Positions 24,667 through 33,096 of a DNA stretch of 64,000 bases are shown piece by piece. Under the pieces are notes generated by a model, which was not told where the DNA came from, ran no database searches, and saw nothing but the letters and a program-made list of their open reading frames with translations. The translations under genes and the position numbers were made by a program. The stretch comes from an uncultured Collinsella sp. GTDB taxonomy: Bacteria > Actinomycetota > Coriobacteriia > Coriobacteriales > Coriobacteriaceae. Position 1 is the first letter of the stretch. Each line of letters begins with the position of its first letter. The stretch spans positions 62,001 through 126,000 of the forward strand of contig CAUGTZ010000002.1 in assembly GCA_959602645.1 (NCBI GenBank), given 5' to 3'.

Positions 24667-26883
24667 ATGGAACAATTCTCGCAATCGGGCTCGCGCGGTC
24701 GACGCCGCACGGGCAACGAGCCGGCGCCGCACGAACGCGTGAAGGGCGAGCGCCGTGCCAACGAGCCGCGACGCACCGCGAGCCCCCATCGCGCTTCTGC
24801 CAACAACGCGGGCCGCGCCAACACTCCCGCCGCGGAGCAGACGCCTGCTCGCCCCAAGTCCCGCTACATCCCTGCCCTTGACGGCCTGCGCACGCTTGCC
24901 GTCGTCGCGGTGGTGCTCTATCACCTCAACCTCACGTGGGCTCAGGGCGGCCTGCTTGGCGTCACGATCTTCTTTGTGCTTTCGGGCTATCTGATCACGC
25001 GCTTGCTGCTCAACGAAGTCGCTAAGACCGGTCGCATCGACCTTAAGAGCTTCTGGATTCGCCGCATCCGTCGCCTGGTCCCCGCCGTGGTAACGGTAGT
25101 GTTCGTGACCTGCGCGCTGTGCACCATCTTTAACCACGTGATGCTCACCAAGATGCGTCCCGACATCCTGCCGTCGCTGCTGTTCTTTAACAACTGGTGG
25201 CAGATTATGCAGGACGTCTCGTACTTCAACGCCCTGGGCGACCCCTCGCCGCTTACGCACTTTTGGTCGCTCGCCATCGAGGAACAGTTCTACCTGGTTT
25301 GGCCACCGCTGCTGTTTGCCATGGTGTCCATGCATGTGAGCAAACCCAACACGCGCCGTGTGGTCCTGGGACTCGCAGCGGTATCCGCCCTTGCCATGAT
25401 GGTGCTCTACAACCCTGCCGCCGACCCCAGCCGCGTGTACTACGGCACCGACACCCGCGTCTTCTCGCTGCTGCTGGGCGCCTGGATGGCCTTTATCCCC
25501 GATCGCGACCTGGCGCCGGTGTGTCTCGCTCATCGTTTGGGGCTCAATCGCCTGGCTGGCGCCGCCAAGCACGGCAAGAACGCCGAGGGCAAGCCTAGCG
25601 TGAAGGCCGACAACGCAGCCGAGACCGTCCCGGCACAGCCGAGCGCCCTCGTGCGCTTTTGGTCCTCGCCCGCATCCATCGATGTGTTGGGCGTCGTGGG
25701 TCTGGTTGGCCTTGCCGCCATGGTCGCGCTCACCAACGGCTACACCGCGTTCCAGTATCGCGGCGGCACGCTGCTATGCTCCATCCTCACGCTCATGGTC
25801 ATCGCGGCCTGCGTGCAGCCCCAGGGAATGGTTGCCCGCGCACTGTCCGCCGAGCCGCTCGTGTGGGTTGGCAAGCGCTCGTACAGCATCTACCTGTGGC
25901 ACTATCCGCTACTGTTGCTCATGAACCCGGTCGCCAACATCAACGATACGCCATGGTGGCAGTACATTTTGCAGGTGTTGTTGATGGTCGCCGTAGCCGA
26001 ATGTTCATATCGCTTTATCGAGACGCCGTTTAGAAAGGGCGCCTTTGGGCGCACCGTATCCGAGTTCCGCGACGGCACCACCACGCCCGCCAACTGGGCG
26101 CGCGCGCATATTCCCGTGTGCGCCACTTGCGGGATCGTGCTTGTTATCGCGCTGGGCGGCCTGATCTTTGTGCCGGAGACCTCCGCACTGAGCGGTGAGG
26201 GCGCCGAAGTCCTCAACAAGGAAGCAAAAAACACCGCGCCCACCGACCAGCAGGCGGCCGACGACACCGACAAGGACAACGACGGCTTCCCCGATGGCTC
26301 CTACGACCTGCTGATGATCGGTGACTCCGTGTCGCTGCGCGCCGTTGATTCCTTTGACGGCGTGTTCCCGCACAGCCATATCGATGCCGAAAAGGGCCGC
26401 CAGTTCGATGCGGGCCGCGCGACATTTGAGGGTTATCTCCAACAGAACCTTGCCGGCAAGATCGTGGTCTTTGCACTGGGCACCAACGGCTTGGTAACCG
26501 ACGACCAGATCGACGCCATCATGACCGATGCAGGAGATAAGCGTATTGTGGTGTTTGTGAACACGCGCAGCCCGCAGCCGTGGGTTGGCTCTACCAACCA
26601 GGCCATCGCCAACGCTGCTACGCGCTACAAGAACGTGCGCGTTATCGACTGGTACGGATACAGCGCCAATCGCAACGACCTGTTCGATGGCGATGGCACG
26701 CACCTGTCGACCACTGGCGTGACTGAGTACCTCAACTTGATCCACGATGCAGTCAAGAAGGACCTGCCCGTGCATCCCGAGGATCACGTCAACGATCCGC
26801 AGCCGGCGGCCGTCAAGTCTGCCACCGACGCGCTCGTCAATGCGCTCGCTCTCAAGCCGCACAAGCTGGGCACCGACAAGTAA
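24667..26883 (+). CDS. Cell-surface acyltransferase, OatA-like (acyltransferase 3 plus SGNH domain)
   Basis: A 738-residue membrane protein. After a basic N-terminal tail of about 65 residues it has an acyltransferase-3 domain with some ten helices, beginning RYIPALDGLRTLAVVAVVLYH, where the histidine is the family's functional residue. From about residue 540 an extracytoplasmic SGNH hydrolase domain follows, with the GDSVSLR nucleophile block and the GDGTHLS catalytic Asp/His block. This order matches OatA-type enzymes that O-acetylate peptidoglycan or other envelope glycans. It is a single plus-strand gene followed by a perfect 38-bp palindrome. The acceptor glycan is inferred, not shown. 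Confidence 0.88.
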   Translation: MEQFSQSGSRGRRRTGNEPAPHERVKGERRANEPRRTASPHRASANNAGRANTPAAEQTPARPKSRYIPALDGLRTLAVVAVVLYHLNLTWAQGGLLGVTIFFVLSGYLITRLLLNEVAKTGRIDLKSFWIRRIRRLVPAVVTVVFVTCALCTIFNHVMLTKMRPDILPSLLFFNNWWQIMQDVSYFNALGDPSPLTHFWSLAIEEQFYLVWPPLLFAMVSMHVSKPNTRRVVLGLAAVSALAMMVLYNPAADPSRVYYGTDTRVFSLLLGAWMAFIPDRDLAPVCLAHRLGLNRLAGAAKHGKNAEGKPSVKADNAAETVPAQPSALVRFWSSPASIDVLGVVGLVGLAAMVALTNGYTAFQYRGGTLLCSILTLMVIAACVQPQGMVARALSAEPLVWVGKRSYSIYLWHYPLLLLMNPVANINDTPWWQYILQVLLMVAVAECSYRFIETPFRKGAFGRTVSEFRDGTTTPANWARAHIPVCATCGIVLVIALGGLIFVPETSALSGEGAEVLNKEAKNTAPTDQQAADDTDKDNDGFPDGSYDLLMIGDSVSLRAVDSFDGVFPHSHIDAEKGRQFDAGRATFEGYLQQNLAGKIVVFALGTNGLVTDDQIDAIMTDAGDKRIVVFVNTRSPQPWVGSTNQAIANAATRYKNVRVIDWYGYSANRNDLFDGDGTHLSTTGVTEYLNLIHDAVKKDLPVHPEDHVNDPQPAAVKSATDALVNALALKPHKLGTDK

Positions 26884-26906
26884 CCTGCAGCGCAAACTTC
26901 CCACAT

Positions 26907-26944
26907 CCGGAGGGGGTGCCTGCCATGGCAGGCACCCCCTCCGG
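26907..26944 (+). terminator. Perfect 38-bp palindrome after the acyltransferase gene
   Basis: CCGGAGGGGGTGCCTGCCA is followed directly by its own reverse complement, giving an uninterrupted palindrome 24 bases past the stop codon. It is probably the transcript end, although no T-run follows. Confidence 0.75.
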
Positions 26945-26971
26945 CAGTTAGGGACGTTCCTTATATGCCGG
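26941..26971. repeat. GGGAC-loop hairpin overlapping the palindrome
   Basis: CCGGCA (26941-26946) pairs with TGCCGG (26966-26971) around GTTAGGGACGTTCC. The loop resembles the GGGGAC-loop family, with a different stem again. Confidence 0.5.
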
Positions 26972-27116
26972 CACCCAGGGACACTCCTGACACAGCCGAG
27001 GAACGCCCTCCTTGCGACCGAATTCTGGGCGCCTCGCCACCCCGAACGTTGTTTCCAAGCCCACACCCGCAGCAAACAACCCAAAATCACTCTTTTCGAG
27101 CCGACTCCAAGAGGTC

Positions 27117-27346
27117 GTGGACAAAAAGTGGCAAATATGAGTACTGTTACCATTTTAGTAGCAGGCAAAACCACCCAAAATGGCGCTCATGCGGTAGCGC
27201 GCGACCCTTCCAGTTGACCAGAATGGCCGGCTTAGGACTTGGAGACCCACTTTTAATAAACAGATTCTTAACTATGTTCATTATTTTCTTGGTCGTAAAT
27301 GCTATCGGCAAGGCAACAGTACTCATATTTGGCATTTTTTGTCCAC
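27117..27346. repeat. 230-bp element bounded by 35-bp inverted repeats
   Basis: The left arm 27117-27151 starts GTGGACAAAAAGTGGCAAAT and continues ATGAGTACTGTTACC. The right arm 27312-27346 is its reverse complement at 32 of 35 positions. The 160-base interior has no coding region with a good start and is partly A/T-rich. Terminal inverted repeats around a non-coding core suggest a MITE-like element; no target-site duplication was obvious. Confidence 0.75.
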
Positions 27347-27378
27347 TGCCATATAACTAACGCCCTATGGCGGGCAAA

Positions 27379-27411
27379 AAACAGGCCGCAGTCCATCGCT
27401 GCAGCCTGTTT
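27379..27411 (-). terminator. Intrinsic terminator after the magnesium transport operon
   Basis: AAACAGGC-type arm (27379-27391) pairs with CTGCAGCCTGTTT (27399-27411), followed on the minus strand by a run rich in T. It lies 18 bases past the NRAMP-family stop. Confidence 0.75.
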
Positions 27412-27428
27412 GGAGTCCAAAAGAGGCG

Positions 27429-28691
27429 CTAAGCGCTGTAACCCATCGCCTGCAGAACAAACATGACGACCGTCAACACCGTAATCACACCGATAGTCGC
27501 CCAAGTGAGCACATTCCACACGCGACCGTTGCGGTTGGCACCCATAATGTGACGGTCGGCGGCGATAACCACCTGGAACACCAGAACCACGGGCAGTAGC
27601 ACGCCATTGATGACCTGCGAGGTCATCATAATCTGGAACAGATCGACACCGGGCATAAGCACCAGCACGGCAGAGATACCGATGATGGCCGTAATGATGC
27701 CGCGATAGACCGGGGCCTCGTCCCAGCTGCGGTCGGCACCGCGCTCCCAGCCAAATGCTTCGCAGATAGCGCTCGACGTAACGCCCGGCAGCACGCAGGC
27801 AGCCAAGAAGCTCGCCGCGACCAGGCCCGAGGCAAACAGTACCGTGGACCACTGACCCGCAATAGGCTCCAGCGCGCGGGCAGCATCGGCAGCATCGCTA
27901 ATCTGAATACCCGCCGGGAACAATACCGTGCCGGTCGTGATGATAATAAAGCCGGCAATGATATCGGCAGCGATCGAGCCGCTCACGGTATCAATACGCT
28001 GCAGCACGATATCGTCCTCGCCCGCGTTCTTATCGACCACGTTGTTCTGCGCCAAGAAAATCATCCACGGCGCGATAGTGGTACCGATCGTTGCGACCAC
28101 GAGCGACACGTAGCTGGGGTCATTTTGAATGTTGGGCACGACCAGGTCGACCGCGACCTCACCCCAGTTGGGGCCAGCCATAAACGCGGCGACGATATAG
28201 GTCACGAACACGCAGCTCACCAGCAGCAGAATCTTCTCGATGCGCTGGAAACTACCCGACATGGTAAGCATCCACACCAGCAGCGCCACCAACGGCACCG
28301 AGATGCTCGCCGGCACGCCAAAGAGAGCAAGGCCGCTGGCGATGCCCGCAAACTCCGAAATGGTCACAGCCGTGTTGGCGATCAACAGCGCCGCCATGGC
28401 CAACACGCTCTTGCGCACGCCAAAGCGCTCGCGAATGAGCGATGCCAGGCCCTTGCCCGTCACGCAGCCGCAGCGCGCCGCGGTCTCCTGCGTCACGATG
28501 AGCAGCACAGTCATGACGGGAAGCATCCAGAGCATCTTGTAGCCATAGCTGGCGCCCGCGCTGGAATACGTTGCAATGCCGCCGGCGTCATTGCCCGAAA
28601 GCGCCGCCAGCAGACCGGGGCCCATAGCGCCAAAGATGGCCGCGATGGTCAGCTTTTGCTTGGTGCCCGACTTTTGCTTGGTATTTTGCAC
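27429..28691 (-). CDS. NRAMP-family transporter of the magnesium (NRMT) type
   Basis: A 420-residue membrane protein with about eleven helices. Two family positions are altered. In helix 1 the DPGN transition-metal site reads DAGG (residues 35-38), and in helix 6 the MPH motif reads APW (207-209), so the metal-coordinating methionine and asparagine are lost. The same kind of changes define NRMT proteins, the magnesium-selective NRAMP branch characterised from the coriobacterium Eggerthella lenta. It directly follows mgtE by 8 bases, which supports magnesium as substrate. GTG 28691 with AGGTGG upstream is preferred; the frame upstream to 28754 overlaps mgtE. Confidence 0.82.
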   Translation of the reverse strand: MQNTKQKSGTKQKLTIAAIFGAMGPGLLAALSGNDAGGIATYSSAGASYGYKMLWMLPVMTVLLIVTQETAARCGCVTGKGLASLIRERFGVRKSVLAMAALLIANTAVTISEFAGIASGLALFGVPASISVPLVALLVWMLTMSGSFQRIEKILLLVSCVFVTYIVAAFMAGPNWGEVAVDLVVPNIQNDPSYVSLVVATIGTTIAPWMIFLAQNNVVDKNAGEDDIVLQRIDTVSGSIAADIIAGFIIITTGTVLFPAGIQISDAADAARALEPIAGQWSTVLFASGLVAASFLAACVLPGVTSSAICEAFGWERGADRSWDEAPVYRGIITAIIGISAVLVLMPGVDLFQIMMTSQVINGVLLPVVLVFQVVIAADRHIMGANRNGRVWNVLTWATIGVITVLTVVMFVLQAMGYSA

Positions 28692-28699
28692 GCGACCAC

Positions 28700-30544
28700 C
28701 TAACCCATGACTGACATGGCGAGCAGCACCGCGGCGATGCAATACGCCACACACGAGATCATGACGGCAATGACGTTCATGGCGGTGCCCGACGTGTTGA
28801 GGTCATGCTCGTCACGCCAGAACAGCACCATCAGGTAGATCACGGCACTCATGTTGCCAACCAGGCAAATGATGGCAGCGATATTAAAACACCCGGTAAA
28901 GAGTTGCTCCTCAAACATGGACGCATCGGGGAACGCGGCGGTACGCACCAATTGCGCGCACAGATAGGTCACGAGCGACAGGATCAGGCCCATACCGGTG
29001 CTCTGGAAGAAGAATCCCAGGTAGGGCTTAGGCTCGTCGTCGTGGACGTCGTATTCCAGGAAGTAGTTCTTGACGAACGACACCATGCGCGAGGCCGCCA
29101 GCAGCACGAGCGGCATGGCGCACATGGGAAACACCACCAGATGCGCGGAGCCGAGCGCCGTTCCCAGCACGGTCGCCATGATGCACGACGCGATGCCCCA
29201 TACAACAACCCAGTATTGGCGATGCACGAACCAGCTGAGCACATTCGTCGAGTCGTCGGACGCGCTATCGCCCGAGCCGACACCGGCGATCTGCAGGTCC
29301 TCCTGATGCTCCTCGGCGATAACGTCCATGGCGTCGTCGAAGGTCACGATACCCAAGATGTGGCGGTTCTCGTCACAGACGGGGATAGCGACCAGGTCAT
29401 ACTTGGTCATCTCGTCCGTTACGTCTTCCTGGTCCTCGTCGGGCGACACATAGACCAGATCGCGATAGGCCAGCTGACCCAACGTGGCGTCGCGGTCGGC
29501 TACGATCAGCGTGCGCAGCGAAAGCACGCCGGTCAGCATGCCGCTCGGATCCTCGGTATAGACGTAGTAGACGCTCTCGAAGTCCTCGTCGAGCTCGCGA
29601 ATCGCCTCGATGGCGTCACCGACCGTTGCCGTGGCGGGCAGGGAAACAAACTCCGAGGTCATGATGCGGCCGGCGGTGTTGTCCTCATACCCCAGCAGGT
29701 TACGAATCGCCTTCTCCTCCTTGACGCCCATCAGGCGCAGGAGCTTCTCGGCCTTCTCGTAATCGAGCTCGTCGATCAGGTCGGCTGCATCGTCCGGGTC
29801 CATCATGGCCAGCATCGACGATGCGTCGGTGTCGGACAGGCCCTCGAGCATCTCGGTCATAAGCTCGTCGTCATCGAACTCCGAGATGGCCTCGGCGGCC
29901 TGGGCAGTATCGAGCTGCGCAAACACCTGCGCACGTAGGCGCGGGTCGAGCTGCTCGATAATGTCGGCGATGTCGGCAGGGTGCAGCTCGCCGAGCGTCT
30001 TGTGCGACACCGAGAGCTGGATATTCTTGGTCGAGCGGTCGAGCAGGTCCATGTAGGACCAGGCGATGATATCCTCGCTCAACGGCTTGCCCAGGTGCTT
30101 CATAAAGCCCTCGGCAACATGCTCGAGCGTGGGGCTGATCGCGCGCAGCAAGCCGCGGGCGCCAACCTCGGCACCCAGCAGACGCAGCTGATTTTCGCCC
30201 GACATGGAAAACTTGATGTCGTTTACGCGCACGACCTTCATGCCCTGCGTGTCGACGATCTGCTTGTTGAGCACGTCGCGTGCGAGCAAGAGCTCGGTCG
30301 GCTGCAGGTACGAAAAACGGATTTCGGTGGCCGACGTCTTAAGGTGTACACCCGTCTCGTCGATACGGTCGACCCATTTGCGCCAGCTGATCATAAACGG
30401 CGTCTTGCCGGGGCCGCGGAACGCGAGCGACGTCACGTGCGGAAAAACTTCGCCGGTAGCAATGCCAAAATCGTTGACCACGCCGAGCTTTTCGCCGTCG
30501 ACGTCCAAGACCGGCAATTTGAGCATCTCACTCAGATAATTCAA
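28700..30544 (-). CDS. mgtE: MgtE-type magnesium transporter with N-terminal PRC-barrel
   Basis: A 614-residue channel-like transporter. Order of domains: PRC-barrel-like N-terminus (about 1-90), MgtE N superhelix with LHPADIADIIEQLD (about 185-290), two CBS domains (about 300-430) and a C-terminal bundle of about five helices from 445. The cytosolic part of MgtE proteins senses intracellular magnesium. The best start is TTG 30544: GGGGAG lies 5 bases before it and the protein opens MNYLSEMLKLPV as homologues do. It is first in an operon with the NRMT-like gene and has a structured leader. Confidence 0.87.
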   Translation of the reverse strand: MNYLSEMLKLPVLDVDGEKLGVVNDFGIATGEVFPHVTSLAFRGPGKTPFMISWRKWVDRIDETGVHLKTSATEIRFSYLQPTELLLARDVLNKQIVDTQGMKVVRVNDIKFSMSGENQLRLLGAEVGARGLLRAISPTLEHVAEGFMKHLGKPLSEDIIAWSYMDLLDRSTKNIQLSVSHKTLGELHPADIADIIEQLDPRLRAQVFAQLDTAQAAEAISEFDDDELMTEMLEGLSDTDASSMLAMMDPDDAADLIDELDYEKAEKLLRLMGVKEEKAIRNLLGYEDNTAGRIMTSEFVSLPATATVGDAIEAIRELDEDFESVYYVYTEDPSGMLTGVLSLRTLIVADRDATLGQLAYRDLVYVSPDEDQEDVTDEMTKYDLVAIPVCDENRHILGIVTFDDAMDVIAEEHQEDLQIAGVGSGDSASDDSTNVLSWFVHRQYWVVVWGIASCIMATVLGTALGSAHLVVFPMCAMPLVLLAASRMVSFVKNYFLEYDVHDDEPKPYLGFFFQSTGMGLILSLVTYLCAQLVRTAAFPDASMFEEQLFTGCFNIAAIICLVGNMSAVIYLMVLFWRDEHDLNTSGTAMNVIAVMISCVAYCIAAVLLAMSVMG

Positions 30545-30560
30545 TGGTGCTCCCCATCAT
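30528..30560 (-). other. Possible 10-codon leader ORF overlapping the mgtE start
   Basis: CGGAGGAATA precedes ATG 30560. The frame reads MMGSTIELSE and stops at 30528, overlapping the first codons of mgtE in another frame. It could be a regulatory leader peptide or chance. Its ribosome-binding site lies inside the hairpin at 30565-30599. Confidence 0.35.
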
Positions 30561-30861
30561 TATTCCTCCGGACGCGGCCGCGCGTGCGGCGTCCGGGGGC
30601 TTCTGGATATGTATACGCATGCGCGGGCGGCACGCCGCTCGACGCTTACACCCCGTGCATGCGCAAAAAGCACCTGCATGGGGTCATCGACTGTATGGTC
30701 GAGGTTTGGATTTCACCTGCAACCTTTCTCTTGACCCTTGTTATCCGCAGTAACTATAGCATCAGCATCGCGCCGTGGCGCCAAATTTATGCGTCGCACA
30801 TCGCAGGCATACCAAACGCTGATGCATCCGTGACATAGTCATTGGTGACGTTCTTAAACGA
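30545..30861 (-). promoter_or_regulatory. Structured 5' leader of the mgtE operon
   Basis: This 317-base gene-free stretch leads into mgtE. A TATAGT box lies near 30753 on the minus strand, giving a transcript leader of roughly 200 bases. The leader contains a stem-loop with CCCC/GGGG ends near 30652-30685, and a strong hairpin (30565-30575 with 30589-30599, core CCGGACGC/GCGTCCGG) whose descending arm ends in GGAGG, the Shine-Dalgarno sequence before 30560. Such an arrangement can hide a ribosome-binding site. I do not see the M-box magnesium riboswitch consensus, so any sensor here would be of another type. Beyond about 30765 I see only the hairpin at 30836. Confidence 0.55.
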
Positions 30862-30865
30862 CTAG
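30836..30865 (-). repeat. GGGGAC-type loop hairpin overlapping a stop codon
   Basis: TAGTCATT and the near-complement AAACGACTA enclose GGTGACGTTCTT. The minus-strand gene ending at 30862 uses the TAG inside the stem as its stop codon. Confidence 0.6.
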
Positions 30866-32268
30866 TCTGTGGTGTCGTCATCTTCGGCGAGCTGGGGGAA
30901 CACGGCGTTTTTGGGCATGGTGACCTTCGTCAGCGAGGTGAGCTTTTTGCTCAGCGATGTATCCGTCTTGACCAGATCGCTCAACGTCACGATTTTGTAG
31001 CCGTCGGCAATAAGCCCGTCGATAATCTGCGGCAGCGCCTCGAGCGTCTGCTCGGCACATTCATCGTTGTCGGTCAGCAGCACAATGTTGCCCGGCGTCA
31101 CCGAATCGAGCACCGTCGAGACCTGCTCGTCGGCACCGTTGAGCAGCCAGTCGCCCGAATCGATATTCCACGAGACCACAGCAGACACCAGGTCCATCGC
31201 ATCAATCCAGTTTTGCTCGTCAAAGGCTGCGTAGGGAGCGCGCAAAAGCATCGTCGACGTTCCGGTCGCGGACTTGATCGCCTCGGTGCCCTTCGAAACC
31301 TGCTCGCGCACCGCATCGCGGTCCTGGCCCTTGAGCGATTCGTCACGGTAACTGTTGGAGCCGACCTCGCAGCCGGCATCGACAATCGCCTTGGCCGTGG
31401 CGGGCGAGGCCTCGGCCGCATCGCCCGACAGGAAGAACGTCGCGGTGACGCCCTTTTCCTTGAGCACCTGCAAGATCTGCTTGGTCGCTCCGCTCGGGCC
31501 CTCATCAAACGTCAGCGCCACGTACTTTTCGTTGCCCTTGGGCGCCACGCTCGCGCACTCGACCACGCAATCGGTGGCGGGCACGACCTCGCCGCGGTCC
31601 TGCGTCTTGCCCGACTGCTCACCAACCCACACCTCGGAGCGGCCCTGGACACCCCATGTCTGCACATACTCGATAGCGCCCGTGCCCTCGACCTTGAGCT
31701 TGGGCTCGATAACCGTAGCCTGAACCTCGTGCTTCTCGTAGGTGTTACGGCCATCCTTGACCGTCACCTTCTCGCCGCCCTCAAGTTCGCGGCTATCCCA
31801 TTTGCCCTGTTTTATGCGCTTGCCGTCCACCTTAACCGACAGCTTTTCGCCGCCATGGCGCTTGAGCACGCTGTCATCGACGGCCAGCAGGTCGCCTGCG
31901 TCGTAGGTATCGGTCAACTCCTGGTCGTCGATGAGATTCTGCAGCGTAGAGCCCACGCGCACCGCGGTCTTTTGCCCGTTAAGTTCCACGTCCACGCTGC
32001 GGTTGACGTAGCCCACGACGGCAGCGATAAACAGCACGAGCGCACAGCCCACGGCAATGAGCGCATAGGGCAGACGGGACGGTCGGCGCGGCGAGCGCCC
32101 GTTGCCGATGCGCGCGCTGCGGTCGCTAAACCCGCGGCTATGGTTGAGGTACATCGCGCCGGGCTTACGGCGGCGACGGCGCTGACCGCTGGGCAGCTGC
32201 CCCAGGTCGCGGCGCGCCGTCGGACGCGCACCCGAACGCCCGTTTAAGTTGGATCCGTTTTGGCGCAT
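30862..32268 (-). CDS. Membrane-anchored polysaccharide deacetylase-like protein, probably catalytically inactive
   Basis: A 468-residue protein with a basic cytoplasmic N-terminus, one membrane helix (about 68-88), a beta-rich extracellular region (about 90-230) and a NodB-like domain (about 245-440). The first NodB motif is TFDEGP (253-258). The zinc-binding H(S/T)xxH motif is replaced by SNSYRD (304-309). RPPYG reads RAPYA (343-347), and the final LHD motif reads LTD (398-400). Both zinc histidines and the catalytic histidine are therefore missing. A binding or regulatory envelope role is more likely than deacetylation. ATG 32268 follows GGGGGAGGGCAC. Confidence 0.8.
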   Translation of the reverse strand: MRQNGSNLNGRSGARPTARRDLGQLPSGQRRRRRKPGAMYLNHSRGFSDRSARIGNGRSPRRPSRLPYALIAVGCALVLFIAAVVGYVNRSVDVELNGQKTAVRVGSTLQNLIDDQELTDTYDAGDLLAVDDSVLKRHGGEKLSVKVDGKRIKQGKWDSRELEGGEKVTVKDGRNTYEKHEVQATVIEPKLKVEGTGAIEYVQTWGVQGRSEVWVGEQSGKTQDRGEVVPATDCVVECASVAPKGNEKYVALTFDEGPSGATKQILQVLKEKGVTATFFLSGDAAEASPATAKAIVDAGCEVGSNSYRDESLKGQDRDAVREQVSKGTEAIKSATGTSTMLLRAPYAAFDEQNWIDAMDLVSAVVSWNIDSGDWLLNGADEQVSTVLDSVTPGNIVLLTDNDECAEQTLEALPQIIDGLIADGYKIVTLSDLVKTDTSLSKKLTSLTKVTMPKNAVFPQLAEDDDTTD

Positions 32269-32289
32269 GTGCCCTCCCCCATAAACACA

Positions 32290-32319
32290 GCAAGCCGGAG
32301 CAACAGGTCTCCGGCTTGC
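32290..32319 (-). terminator. Hairpin after the PRC-barrel gene
   Basis: GCAAGCCGGAG pairs with CTCCGGCTTGC around nine bases, between the PRC-barrel stop (32341) and the next gene start (32268). No long T-run follows, so read-through is possible. Confidence 0.6.
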
Positions 32320-32340
32320 CTCCCATCATTTGGTACGTCG

Positions 32341-33096
32341 CTATTTTGTAGCTTTTGACGAGCCTCCGCTCGCCTTTTGGTATTCGTCCTTAAAGGCCTT
32401 GAACATGCCGCGCGTCTTGCCGAGCTGCTTGCCCAGTGCGCGACTGCCTTTGTCCACGGCGACCGATCCCTTGTCGTCGAGCACCTTGGCGCCCTTTTTG
32501 ACCTTGTCGCCCACCACGACGCTGGCCTCGGCGGCCTTGGCGGCCGCACCGCCCGAATACCCAAGCGACTTGACCTCGTCCGAGACGACCATCGCGCCGT
32601 TCTCGTAGCCGCGTAGCATCGTCGGCGGCACCTGCGTGTCACCAACCAAAACACTCGAAGCAGCACCGGCGGTCACATAGAATGACTGCACGATGCCCGA
32701 ACGTGGCTTGAACTCAACGTCCGAGCAATAGCCCACGACGTCGCCCGATTCCGTGCGCACGTCCATACCGACCCAGATGATGCAATCGTCCAGGTTGATG
32801 TCGAGGCGCTTGGCGGCGGCGGCATCGTACGTGTCCTTGACGTCATCGACCGCAATGGCGCCCTCGTAGACACCAATGGCATCGAGCGCTACGAATCGAT
32901 CGGGACGCTCGATCATGCCCGCGATATCGGACTGGCGGACCATAAAGCCGACCACGCGCGTACCGCCCGGGGTAAAGACCGGAAAGTGAATCTTTCCGAG
33001 CTTTTTAGGGCTGCGCGGCGTGCCGTCCTTTTTGGTGCGCTTGTCCTCGGTAGGCTTGCGATAGATCTTGGCGCCGACAAAATCCCCGGCGCGCAT
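32341..33096 (-). CDS. PRC-barrel domain protein
   Basis: A 251-residue cytoplasmic protein with two PRC-barrel-like segments, the first around GKIHFPVFTPGGTRVVGF and the second around GMDVRTESGDVVGYCSD. The C-terminal ~60 residues are Lys/Ala/Gly-rich (GDKVKKGAKVLDDKG), like tails that bind nucleic acid or envelope components. Its ATG 33096 overlaps the stop of the YtxH gene in TAATG, so the two are coupled. PRC barrels occur in RNA-processing and photosynthetic proteins; the function here is unknown. Confidence 0.7.
   Translation of the reverse strand: MRAGDFVGAKIYRKPTEDKRTKKDGTPRSPKKLGKIHFPVFTPGGTRVVGFMVRQSDIAGMIERPDRFVALDAIGVYEGAIAVDDVKDTYDAAAAKRLDINLDDCIIWVGMDVRTESGDVVGYCSDVEFKPRSGIVQSFYVTAGAASSVLVGDTQVPPTMLRGYENGAMVVSDEVKSLGYSGGAAAKAAEASVVVGDKVKKGAKVLDDKGSVAVDKGSRALGKQLGKTRGMFKAFKDEYQKASGGSSKATK

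Larger units (their letters stand above)
26884..27428. other. Intergenic region with terminator and a widely spaced long inverted repeat
   Basis: A 545-base stretch between convergent genes. It contains the 38-bp palindrome at 26907, an overlapping hairpin at 26941, a 230-bp element with 35-bp terminal arms (27117-27346) and the terminator at 27379. Short open frames inside it lack ribosome-binding sites and family features. Its A/T-rich right part differs in composition from its surroundings. Confidence 0.6.

Noticed and set aside
24553..25572. A 339-codon minus-strand frame
   Set aside because: It is antisense to the acyltransferase, whose helices and SGNH motifs are unambiguous.
26965..27360. 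Plus-strand open frames of up to 156 codons in the gap after the acyltransferase
   Set aside because: They run through a palindrome and an inverted-repeat element, lack ribosome-binding sites and resemble no family.
30545..30765. M-box magnesium riboswitch upstream of mgtE
   Set aside because: The leader is structured, but I could not match the conserved M-box segments; a profile search would decide.
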